Assembly: GCA_048615375.1 (NCBI GenBank)
Contig: JBMCLJ010000042.1
Location: 1 to 11,544 of the forward strand
Reading direction: 5' to 3'
DNA from: JBMCLJ01 sp048615375
GTDB taxonomy: Bacteria > Patescibacteriota > Dojkabacteria > JAOAGR01
Length of the DNA: 11,544 nt
The translations under genes were made by a program, and so were the position numbers. The notes under the pieces were generated by a model, which worked only from the letters and a program-made list of their open reading frames with translations, ran no database searches and was not told the origin of the DNA. The stretch's first letter is position 1; each line of letters opens with the position of its first letter. Positions 1-5,772 of this stretch are shown one piece after another.

Positions 1-258
1 ACAGGGGAACTACGATTTGTGAGATCTGGAGTTTTTGACAACACACTTAAGACCCTTATAAGGGAAATTCTTAGAATTGAATCCAGTCCAGACTCCCAAA
101 ACTTACATCCCTCTGCTGCATTTCAAGTGCTGGAAGCGTTAATTCCTCAAGAGCATAGACAAACAGACATCCAGGTATTAAGACAAAGAGAAGAAGCTCT
201 GAGAGTAGAACTTAGAACAAGATTGTATGCCTACCAGATTGGATGGACCAGTATATGA
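1..258 (+). CDS. Hypothetical protein, 5' end outside the window
   Basis: The frame is open from the first base of the window to the TGA at 256-258, so the start probably lies upstream; a GTG at 19 is the first start-like codon inside but has no clear ribosome binding site. The visible part is about 85 residues, hydrophilic and probably helical, with a charged stretch near the end (QREEALRVELRTRL) that could form a short coiled coil. There is no membrane segment, signal peptide or motif that I recognise. It overlaps the next frame by 32 bases in a +1 relation, which is long for two normal genes. Reading Tyr-Ala-Tyr here and then switching to RLDGPVYE in the next frame gives a smooth sequence, so the two may be one gene split by an indel. 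The function is unknown. Confidence 0.5.
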   Translation, partial: TGELRFVRSGVFDNTLKTLIREILRIESSPDSQNLHPSAAFQVLEALIPQEHRQTDIQVLRQREEALRVELRTRLYAYQIGWTSI

Positions 259-1123
259 ACAACACAAAGTGGTTATAAACAACAAAGCAATACCAGATGC
301 AGAAGTATTTGATAGCCTGACAATTGCACGAAATTTTACTACTCAAGGACTAGAGATTGTGTTTCATTTTGGTAACTTCAGATTCACTGTTCAGTTAGAC
401 AACAATTATAGCAACATGACATTTCCAGATATTTTTCCTGCATTACCTGAGCTTTCTGCTGGATGGTGGAACGTTTTAATTCTATCAACTATTCATCAGG
501 TTCTCACAATGAGGAGAGATATTCTTGAGGGAGAGCAGACTCACACTCTTGAACACCAAGTAGAACCTGAACCAGATAAAGCAAAAGGCGGTACGATCAG
601 AGGTCCGCTTGGGCTAGCAAAAATCGGGCCAAGAGTCCTTTCACCCGGGCATTTGTTTAGCGACTTACAAGCCTTAATATGCTGGATTTTTTTTAAAGTA
701 GATCTACCCTGGGTTGTAAATAAAGATTGGGAAGAGGGTACGAATTTTAAAACGTATAATGCAGGTAGTGTTCATGTGTTACAAGCCTTGAGAACTCTCT
801 TTCCAGATACCATAAAAGTCGACCCAAATGGTAAAACCATCACAACGCATCATCCATATTATCAGACAGCATTAGATACCCAAAAATCCAGACTACTTGC
901 ACGAAGAGTCAAAAAAAACCAAGTGCAATCTCCTCCCGCATCAAATACTATAGGAGCTAGTATTCAAGCACAGGATGAAGAAAATGCGGGTGAGTTATCA
1001 ATCCTGCGTCTAATGTATATACTTGAGTCATGCCGGGAAGAAATAATTACACATATCAAAACAAATTCACGAACCTTAACCCATGAATTTAATTATCCGG
1101 AGTGGCTGACTGGAGGAGAATAG
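227..1123 (+). CDS. Hypothetical soluble protein, possibly the 3' part of a split gene
   Basis: This 298-residue frame runs from ATG 227 to TAG 1121-1123. I do not recognise a family. No membrane helix or signal peptide is visible. The first 100 residues mix short hydrophobic strands (for example GLEIVFHFGNFRFTV at about 41-55) with aromatic-rich segments. Residues 113-130 are polar and charged, 215-250 look like a flexible linker (RRVKKNQ, then SPPAS), and the last 45 residues are helical. The ATG has neither a Shine-Dalgarno sequence nor a -10-like hexamer in front of it, and it lies inside the preceding frame. The in-frame upstream stop is at 206-208, so a join to the first frame would have to fall between 209 and 258. 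GTG 269 is a possible later start. The gene converges on the membrane protein at 1160-1777 with 36 bases between them and no obvious terminator hairpin. Confidence 0.55.
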   Translation: MPTRLDGPVYEQHKVVINNKAIPDAEVFDSLTIARNFTTQGLEIVFHFGNFRFTVQLDNNYSNMTFPDIFPALPELSAGWWNVLILSTIHQVLTMRRDILEGEQTHTLEHQVEPEPDKAKGGTIRGPLGLAKIGPRVLSPGHLFSDLQALICWIFFKVDLPWVVNKDWEEGTNFKTYNAGSVHVLQALRTLFPDTIKVDPNGKTITTHHPYYQTALDTQKSRLLARRVKKNQVQSPPASNTIGASIQAQDEENAGELSILRLMYILESCREEIITHIKTNSRTLTHEFNYPEWLTGGE

Positions 1124-1159
1124 CCTATGAAACTTATGGCTGCGTATCACCTTGAGCAT

Positions 1160-1777
1160 TTAGGATTTATACCCCAGATACATATGTTCTCTAAATGGTC
1201 TGCCATGGGGCAGATACTCTTGATGAATTGATTTACTACACTCAGGACCGGATTTTCCAACTACCGAAGTGCTTTCAATCTCCTCGTACACGATAGCAGG
1301 CACATCAATCTTGTCTCCATTATCGAGAACAATTGTAAACGACCATCCAATGTATCTATTGTTGCCCACCGGAATATCTGAGTCGTACTGCAACACGCAT
1401 CCTCCCTGGTACTCTTTAATCCCTTCCGCTAATGCAGTCGAATGTCCGTAACCGAAATAAAGTGGTACACAAGCAAGAAGTATAAACAAAAGTCCCCAGC
1501 CACCCCTGGTAAGACTGTGGGGGATTTTTGAATGTGTAGAATGTTTCGCTTCATTATCTCCTTTGTGGTTATTAAACCCGGACTTAACGCATAACCACGC
1601 GATATACACCAATCCCACGATAATAAAGATATGTGAGAAAATAGTTATCACCAAAAAATAACTGTAGCTACTTCTCGTTGGTATCAACGCTTCAAACACC
1701 ATGAGATACATCACAGATACCAGCACAAGTGATACAAAGAAAGAAATACCCAGAAATACTCTTATTTTATGAAACAT
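1160..1777 (-). CDS. Three-helix membrane protein of unknown function
   Basis: The 205-residue protein has hydrophobic segments at about 7-29, 37-63 and 93-110, followed by a C-terminal domain of about 95 residues. By the positive-inside rule, the basic loop at about 66-92 (NNHKGDNEAKHS, then RGG) should be cytoplasmic, which places the C-terminal domain outside. That domain has two cysteines, 127 (GGCVLQY) and 180 (GPECSK), which could form a disulfide, strand-like segments (GWSFTIVLDNGDKIDVP), and an EYLPHG segment at 187-192. A Tyr-Leu-Pro-His motif near the end of a small beta domain resembles some Gram-positive membrane proteins of unknown role, but I cannot name a family. It lies downstream of the polyamine-linked operon on the same strand but has its own candidate promoter, so it is probably a separate unit. 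Confidence 0.7.
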   Translation of the reverse strand: MFHKIRVFLGISFFVSLVLVSVMYLMVFEALIPTRSSYSYFLVITIFSHIFIIVGLVYIAWLCVKSGFNNHKGDNEAKHSTHSKIPHSLTRGGWGLLFILLACVPLYFGYGHSTALAEGIKEYQGGCVLQYDSDIPVGNNRYIGWSFTIVLDNGDKIDVPAIVYEEIESTSVVGKSGPECSKSIHQEYLPHGRPFREHMYLGYKS

Positions 1778-1791
1778 CTTTTTACCACTGC

Positions 1792-1819
1792 ATCATAAAC
1801 AGATTGTTAAAATATGCAA
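1792..1819 (-). promoter_or_regulatory. Candidate sigma70-type promoter of the membrane protein gene
   Basis: Read on the minus strand there is a -35-like TTGCAT (1819-1814), a 16-base spacer and a -10-like TATGAT (1797-1792). The expected transcript start is near 1785, about eight bases before ATG 1777, so the leader would be very short. The site was found by eye and the surrounding DNA is AT-rich. Confidence 0.4.
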
Positions 1820-1850
1820 ATTGAATAATCTCAAGATAGTACTATTAAAA

Positions 1851-2006
1851 TCACCGGAAGTTCCTCACTTCGCGGTTGTAAATCTGCAGTAAAATCATAT
1901 TCTGTATGGTATTTGCTTCGTCAATCTCTGCCCGTAAATCATCAGGAAAGTACCTGCTACTCTCAAGCACTTCACTGGTAATAAACCTTGTTTCTATTGA
2001 ACCATC
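1851..2006 (-). pseudogene. Displaced C-terminal part of the spermidine synthase (frameshifted)
   Basis: On the minus strand, one frame away from the main spermidine synthase ORF, 51 codons are readable from GAT 2006-2004 to TGA 1853-1851. They contain RFITSEV, YFPDDL, EANTIQN and QIYNREV. This matches the pattern expected at the end of membrane-fused spermidine synthases: a phrase like FLT-E-V, then FP-DL, then an Asn-rich helix, then Y-R-E. The upstream frame stops at 1996-1994, inside this segment. The new frame is open back to a TGA near 2038, so the indel lies between about 2037 and 1994. One lost base, or a -1 slip, would restore a protein of about 500 residues. The site shows no canonical slippery heptamer (the nearest candidate reads GCC CAA around CCC AAG, which does not re-pair), so mutation or an assembly error is more likely than programmed shifting. 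Confidence 0.75.
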
Positions 2007-3364
2007 GACTTGGGCTCCGACACCAGATTGAGCTCATACTCACTGCCAATAATAAATCCCCATTCTCCAAACGAGGGAACATTACTATGCATTGGAGAGG
2101 TATGGTTAAATACTTCCTTAATAGTCGCGTTAATTGTCCAAAAGGACTCCCGGGTGAAGAATGGTGAAGTTGCCTGCGTCACGAACATACCGTCAGCTGA
2201 AAGATTCTTTTTCACAAGCTCGTAAAACTCTTTTGTATAGAGATTAGCCAGAGACTCATTATTCGGATCGGGGAAGTCAATAATAATCCCCTGATAAAGA
2301 GCTGTATTCTCGCGAAGGTACTTGACAGCGTCCTGGTTTATGACAGTAACTTTATCATGCTTGAGCGCGTTTTGATTCAGTGCGGTTACAAGCTCGTGTT
2401 CTTTCGCCAGATTTGTTATTGCTGCATCAATATCGACAACAACAATCTCGCTCACGTCGACATATTTTAAAACTTCTCGCACCGCGAGCCCATCTCCCCC
2501 TCCGAGCACGAGCATCCGTTCTGTATGAGGAAGACCAGTCATAAGAGGGTGGACAAGCATTTCGTGGTAACGATACTCATCTAGTGAACTAAACTGCAGA
2601 TTCCGATCAAGATAGAGACGAACGTCGTCCCGGTGTTTGGTAAGCACTATATTTTGGTATATTGATTGCTCGGAATGTACAACTTCGTCGGTATACAGTT
2701 TATGCTCAAGACGAACGGCAACAGAACTTGAATATGTCAGTAATAAAACTATCAGAAGTAAAGAAACAGACTGAAGTCCTATAAATAACTTTTTAAACCT
2801 GCTCACTTCATAGAAAAACACCAGGAGGATGACTGCAATTACAAGATTCAAGAAACCAACAAGCAGAGCGCTTTTTATCACTCCAAGGTACGGAAGTAAA
2901 ATAAATGGGAAGGCCAGAGAGGCCAGTAACGCTCCAATATAATCTAAAGTGAGCACATTTGACAAACTTTTGCCTCCTTTAAATTTTTTATCCAGAATAT
3001 CTACGAGCAAGGGGATTTCAAAACCAATAAGGACTCCGATTATGAGAACAAGGCTAACAAAAAAAGTCATGAAGAGCTGGTTATAAAATCCGAAGACATA
3101 GTACAGTGCCAGGCCTGATAGACCGCCAATCACTGAAAGTAGTATTTCAACGAGTATAAACGCCTCTATATATCGTCCCTTAACATATCTGACAAGAAAT
3201 GAGCCAAGCCCCATCCCGAAAAGATATATTCCAATAGTAAGAGAAAACTGAACAATACTATTACCCATAAGATACGACGCGGCTGAGGCAATTATAAGTT
3301 CATAGATAATCCCGCCTATGGCAACGATGACACACGCGAGTAGAACACCTGCTTTCTGAAACAT
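1994..3364 (-). CDS. speE: Membrane-fused spermidine synthase family protein (polyamine aminopropyltransferase), frameshifted near its 3' end
   Basis: Spermidine synthases move an aminopropyl group from decarboxylated S-adenosylmethionine to putrescine; this version carries a membrane domain. Residues 1-210 hold about seven hydrophobic helices, and the Rossmann-type catalytic domain follows from about 230. Visible family motifs are YQ 236-237, YHE 266-268, GGGDG 288-292 (nucleoside binding), the acidic DID 311-313, and DFPDPN 363-368, where Asp363/Asp366 correspond to the catalytic and amine-binding positions; GEWGFIIGS is at 433-441. The DFPDPN form is typical of membrane-fused members. ATG 3364 overlaps the stop of the DUF350 gene (TAATG), so translation is probably coupled. 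The 456-residue frame ends early; its natural C-terminus continues in another frame to 1851. No SpeD (AdoMet decarboxylase) gene lies in the window, so the true substrate is uncertain. The missing tail may abolish activity if the frameshift is real. Confidence 0.85.
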   Translation of the reverse strand: MFQKAGVLLACVIVAIGGIIYELIIASAASYLMGNSIVQFSLTIGIYLFGMGLGSFLVRYVKGRYIEAFILVEILLSVIGGLSGLALYYVFGFYNQLFMTFFVSLVLIIGVLIGFEIPLLVDILDKKFKGGKSLSNVLTLDYIGALLASLAFPFILLPYLGVIKSALLVGFLNLVIAVILLVFFYEVSRFKKLFIGLQSVSLLLIVLLLTYSSSVAVRLEHKLYTDEVVHSEQSIYQNIVLTKHRDDVRLYLDRNLQFSSLDEYRYHEMLVHPLMTGLPHTERMLVLGGGDGLAVREVLKYVDVSEIVVVDIDAAITNLAKEHELVTALNQNALKHDKVTVINQDAVKYLRENTALYQGIIIDFPDPNNESLANLYTKEFYELVKKNLSADGMFVTQATSPFFTRESFWTINATIKEVFNHTSPMHSNVPSFGEWGFIIGSEYELNLVSEPKSMVQ

Positions 3365-3582
3365 TAGATTATTGCTGCTGCGATAATAATACCAATAGCA
3401 ATGCTTAGCCCGGCGATTAATACACCAAAGGCTACATTTTGATCCTCCACCAGTTCTTTATGAAGATTAAGTTTGAAAATTTTATCAAATGAAATAACCG
3501 TTATAATAAGTATAAGAATGCCAACGGTCGCGTAGAATACTGATTCAAAAAGAATTTTAAATTCGGTGGTCAGGAAATCCAT
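3364..3582 (-). CDS. DUF350 family small membrane protein
   Basis: This 72-residue protein has two hydrophobic helices, at about 14-31 and 51-72, separated by a polar loop. The second half, ELVEDQNVAFGVLIAG followed by a Gly/Ala/Ile-rich helix, has the pattern of DUF350 (YjfL-like) proteins: Glu-Leu, a polar-Asn pair, Ala-rich turn, then glycine-spaced membrane helix. E. coli YjfL carries two such units; this protein has one, so it may act as an oligomer. It sits 20 bases after the DUF4178-like gene and overlaps the spermidine synthase start by one base. DUF350 genes are often found beside spermidine synthase-like and DUF4178 genes, which supports both the call and a shared role, although the biochemical function of DUF350 is unknown. 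A TACAAT (3588-3593, minus strand) lies five bases before the ATG and could be an internal promoter, but it has no good -35 element. Confidence 0.8.
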   Translation of the reverse strand: MDFLTTEFKILFESVFYATVGILILIITVISFDKIFKLNLHKELVEDQNVAFGVLIAGLSIAIGIIIAAAII

Positions 3583-3602
3583 AGGCTATTGTATCAAAAA
3601 TT

Positions 3603-4460
3603 CTATTTTCCACCAGAACCACCGCCAGTAAAAGACCTGCCCCAGATACCACGAGTAGAGTTCCTACAGTTACGATCTGTAGGTGTAGGAGTCAGAAGAG
3701 AGCTACCAGTCCCGGACGTAGCAGGAGGAGCCGGTTCACAACGAGAAGCAAATATGCCCGGTATGAACGAAAATATACACAAAAATAGACCCATAAATAT
3801 AGAAATAAACACACAAACTCCGCCACGCTTTCTGTCGCTTTTTTTAACTGGAATTGCATTTTGGATTTTACCTGAAGTGCTTTGATCAAGCCTGAATCCT
3901 TCAAGAATTTCGTTTTCCGGAATCGTTACTTTCTTATAGAGTTCTGTATCCACTTCGTCCCGTTCTTCAGTGTAATACATATTCTGGTACACACCTTCCC
4001 GGATGTGAACGGTATCAGGGACTTTAATCAAATAGGGAAATTCTCCACCTGCCTGTTGCAGTCTGGACTCGTATGATTCATCAACCTTGAGCCTGGAGGT
4101 AATCTCAGCCTGTTCCTGAGAGCTCACGGGAATATAGAGGTAGTACTTCTTATCATAAAAATCGTACTCAAGCATATGAGTCCCTTGAGTAGAATGTAAA
4201 ATCCATTCTTCTGTCATCCAGCTTTCGTCTATCCCGCTGTAGGCAAGGAAGCCGATAATTGTATAATGAATACCTCTGATATGACCGTTTTTGCCTATAG
4301 TGAACGATGATAGCGGCATTATTTTCGGATTTTGTCCTGTTGTTACAAAGCTGTTGTCCTCAATATTTACCGCCACCCCACAGGATGGACAGATGTATGA
4401 CCGGCTTTTAAAGTACGCCAGTTTATACAGCTTGGAGCACGAAGGACAATGATGTGTCAT
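3603..4460 (-). CDS. DUF4178-like zinc-ribbon membrane protein
   Basis: The 285-residue protein starts with a zinc ribbon: Cys5-x2-Cys8 and Cys24-x2-Cys27. A beta-rich domain follows at about 50-190, beginning with FTIGKNGHIRGIHYTIIG and then TEEWILHS at 83-90. The order 'glycine-bearing strand, Tyr-x-Ile-x-Gly, then Glu-Trp-x-Leu' is the DUF4178 pattern. A single membrane helix lies at about 214-235 after basic residues (KKSDRKRGG). The tail is rich in Pro, Thr, Ser and Gly and ends in SFTGGGSGGK, a glycine-rich end seen in several of these membrane proteins. By the positive-inside rule the zinc-ribbon/DUF4178 part is cytoplasmic and the Gly/Ser tail is outside. It is the first gene of the operon leading to DUF350 and spermidine synthase. 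A TATAAT lies six bases before its ATG and there is no Shine-Dalgarno site, so its mRNA is probably leaderless. The role is unknown. Confidence 0.7.
   Translation of the reverse strand: MTHHCPSCSKLYKLAYFKSRSYICPSCGVAVNIEDNSFVTTGQNPKIMPLSSFTIGKNGHIRGIHYTIIGFLAYSGIDESWMTEEWILHSTQGTHMLEYDFYDKKYYLYIPVSSQEQAEITSRLKVDESYESRLQQAGGEFPYLIKVPDTVHIREGVYQNMYYTEERDEVDTELYKKVTIPENEILEGFRLDQSTSGKIQNAIPVKKSDRKRGGVCVFISIFMGLFLCIFSFIPGIFASRCEPAPPATSGTGSSLLTPTPTDRNCRNSTRGIWGRSFTGGGSGGK
3663..3683. repeat. Inverted repeat inside the DUF4178-like coding region
   Basis: CCTACAG (3663-3669) and CTGTAGG (3677-3683) form a perfect seven-base stem with a seven-base loop. The site falls in the low-complexity Thr/Pro/Ser tail of the protein, about 60 bases before its stop. 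No T-run follows on either strand, so it does not look like an intrinsic terminator. It may be chance or an RNA structure in the operon transcript. Confidence 0.4.
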
Positions 4461-4466
4461 TGCAGC

Positions 4467-4472
4467 ATTATA
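4467..4472 (-). promoter_or_regulatory. -10 element for leaderless transcription of the DUF4178-DUF350-speE operon
   Basis: Minus-strand TATAAT (4472-4467) matches the consensus fully and ends six bases before ATG 4460-4458, so transcription would begin at or next to the A of the start codon. No Shine-Dalgarno site and no convincing -35 box is present. The hexamer is one half of the palindrome ATTATAAT (4467-4474). Confidence 0.5.
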
Positions 4473-4485
4473 ATCGAAACTGCTG

Positions 4486-4491
4486 TATAAT
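4486..4491 (+). promoter_or_regulatory. -10 element for leaderless transcription of the DUF2617-like gene
   Basis: Plus-strand TATAAT (4486-4491) ends six bases before ATG 4498, the mirror image of the arrangement on the opposite strand. No Shine-Dalgarno site is present and no good -35 box is found at 16-18 bases. The two -10 elements share a 37-base intergenic region, so binding at one would probably block the other or require a common activator. Confidence 0.5.
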
Positions 4492-4497
4492 TCGATA

Positions 4498-5025
4498 ATG
4501 TCTCCTGTCTATCAGCAGCCTGAACAGTTAAACATCCTTATCGCGAATCAGGAGATACCTCTTGAAAAATACAGTGTGATTAAAGAGTATTCAAGTGAAA
4601 AGAATGGCGCTGTTTTTACTTTTAGAATCATCGGTGAGAGTCATTACATTTCTGTGGCTTGTGAGCACTTCGAACTCCACGAGCTTCTCGCGTGTGTGCA
4701 GACGCCAGCTGGATTTGAAGGTTGCTCGAGGCTTTTGGGTGATAAGACAGAGTTTCGTTATGTTAATCAAGAGCAAAAGTATAGTTTTTCTCTGCAACGA
4801 ATTGAAGGAGTTTGTGACAATAATGAGCCTCACGTTGATTCTGACCATGCAATTACGTGGAAATTTCAGGATCCTCTGCAACAAGACAATGAGCTCCAGA
4901 CTACAATTTCCTGGAATTACGATGAAAGTAAATACACGTTTACCTGGCACACACTTCACACCTATCACACACATTCAGGTCTTGTGACGATCGTAACCAA
5001 AAGCTCAATCACACTCCAATCCTAA
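4498..5025 (+). CDS. DUF2617-like protein next to the polyamine-linked operon
   Basis: This 175-residue protein has no membrane helix or signal peptide and is predicted to be cytoplasmic and beta-rich. Its best landmarks are FRIIGESHYI at about 42-51 and WHTLHTY at 150-156 followed by LVTIVTKSS. DUF2617 proteins, as I remember them, carry a similar 'L-R-L-x-G-x-S-H' segment near the N-terminus and a 'H-T-Y ... V-x-T-x-S' ending, and they are encoded next to DUF4178, DUF350 and spermidine synthase genes in actinobacteria. Both similarity and location agree, but the sequence match is by eye and weak, so the family name is provisional. It is divergently transcribed from the operon across 37 bases with mirrored -10 elements, which suggests joint control. 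There is no Shine-Dalgarno site; translation is probably leaderless. Confidence 0.6.
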   Translation: MSPVYQQPEQLNILIANQEIPLEKYSVIKEYSSEKNGAVFTFRIIGESHYISVACEHFELHELLACVQTPAGFEGCSRLLGDKTEFRYVNQEQKYSFSLQRIEGVCDNNEPHVDSDHAITWKFQDPLQQDNELQTTISWNYDESKYTFTWHTLHTYHTHSGLVTIVTKSSITLQS

Positions 5026-5059
5026 AACCTACCTGATTGTATAATTTGTTACATTTTAC

Positions 5060-5099
5060 TTGCAAATATTACATATTGCGTATATACTGCGGGTTAGGA
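5060..5099 (+). promoter_or_regulatory. Promoter and ribosome binding site of the 5107-5757 gene
   Basis: TTGCAA (5060-5065), a 17-base spacer and TATACT (5083-5088) make the best sigma70-type promoter in the window. The expected start is near 5095, followed at once by AGGA (5096-5099), seven bases before ATG 5107. The leader would be only about 12 bases long. The AGGA is too close to TTG 5101 to serve it, which decides in favour of ATG 5107. Confidence 0.6.
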
Positions 5100-5106
5100 T
5101 TTGGCT

Positions 5107-5757
5107 ATGGCAGATAAAATAGACCTTGAGGATTCAAACCCACAAAAAAAACTTCTACATTCTATTCAACAGTATTTTTTAAATATTTCCTTACCTCATG
5201 AAAGTAATTATTCAGAACTGCAGCATCCACTTTCCCCTCATAGAATAAACTTACAACAGGTATTAGGAGCTTTGTATCATGTGCTCGGTTGGCATGAAGA
5301 GATTCGCGTTGAAGACTTGAACATGGAGCATAAACTTCAAAAGATTCTGCAACAATCTGTCATTTTTGCAAAAGCATATAGTTTACTTCTCAACTTAAGA
5401 TCACATTATACCAGTGAAACAGATAAGCATACAATATCTTTAGAGCACCCCTATGAACTTATAATGATGGCCATGAGTGCTCCCTGGTCATGTAAAAGCT
5501 GGTATCCTCTTAGTCACGGAATATGCCCATCCGTCCTTAATGAAGTTCTTAACCTGTCAATTCATTCTAATGGAGGAAATGTCAACGCTCATGGTTACAA
5601 TATGTTTATGGGGTTAAAAGTTATTCCATTATTTGACCCACAGAATCCAGATCCATATGATATATTCCGCATAAACAATCCTGTGCTTTATGAAGGGGTG
5701 ATTTTTCCAATACCCGTTACTTCGCCTCAAATGCATGCATTAGCTCTAGGTAAATAA
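5107..5757 (+). CDS. Hypothetical protein, unrecognised
   Basis: From ATG 5107 the protein has 216 residues; a TTG two codons earlier is less likely because of the AGGA spacing. I recognise no family. The first half is mostly helical and polar. The middle carries a compact segment with two cysteines and several tryptophans (APWSCKSWYPLSHGICPS) that could bind a metal or form a core. The second half has short hydrophobic strands (GLKVIPLFDP) with several proline turns and ends with VTSPQMHALALGK. There is no membrane segment or signal peptide. It stands alone between the DUF2617-like gene and the convergent peptidase gene (15 bases apart). The strong promoter and clear Shine-Dalgarno site suggest higher or differently regulated expression than its neighbours. 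Confidence 0.65.
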   Translation: MADKIDLEDSNPQKKLLHSIQQYFLNISLPHESNYSELQHPLSPHRINLQQVLGALYHVLGWHEEIRVEDLNMEHKLQKILQQSVIFAKAYSLLLNLRSHYTSETDKHTISLEHPYELIMMAMSAPWSCKSWYPLSHGICPSVLNEVLNLSIHSNGGNVNAHGYNMFMGLKVIPLFDPQNPDPYDIFRINNPVLYEGVIFPIPVTSPQMHALALGK

Positions 5758-5772
5758 AACCTCATTCCTCAT

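Noticed and set aside
1127..1231. A 34-codon plus-strand ORF starting at ATG 1127
   Set aside because: It runs antisense into the end of the 1160-1777 gene and has no ribosome binding site or recognisable product.
1994..2020. Programmed -1 frameshift in the spermidine synthase gene
   Set aside because: CCC AAG cannot re-pair after a -1 slip (GCC CAA) and no stimulatory hairpin is evident; an indel is simpler.
3589..3885. A 98-codon plus-strand open frame
   Set aside because: It lies wholly antisense to the DUF4178-like gene, mostly opposite its low-complexity tail; the proline-rich product is a shadow of Gly/Ser/Thr codons.
4591..4987. Open frames on both strands inside the 4498-5025 gene
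   Set aside because: They overlap a better-supported frame with a -10 element and DUF2617-like motifs; their products have no sensible composition or start signals.
5040..5045. Plus-strand TATAAT just after the DUF2617-like gene
   Set aside because: No start codon is suitably placed behind it and the TTGCAA/TATACT promoter 40 bases on is better; AT-rich DNA yields such hexamers by chance.
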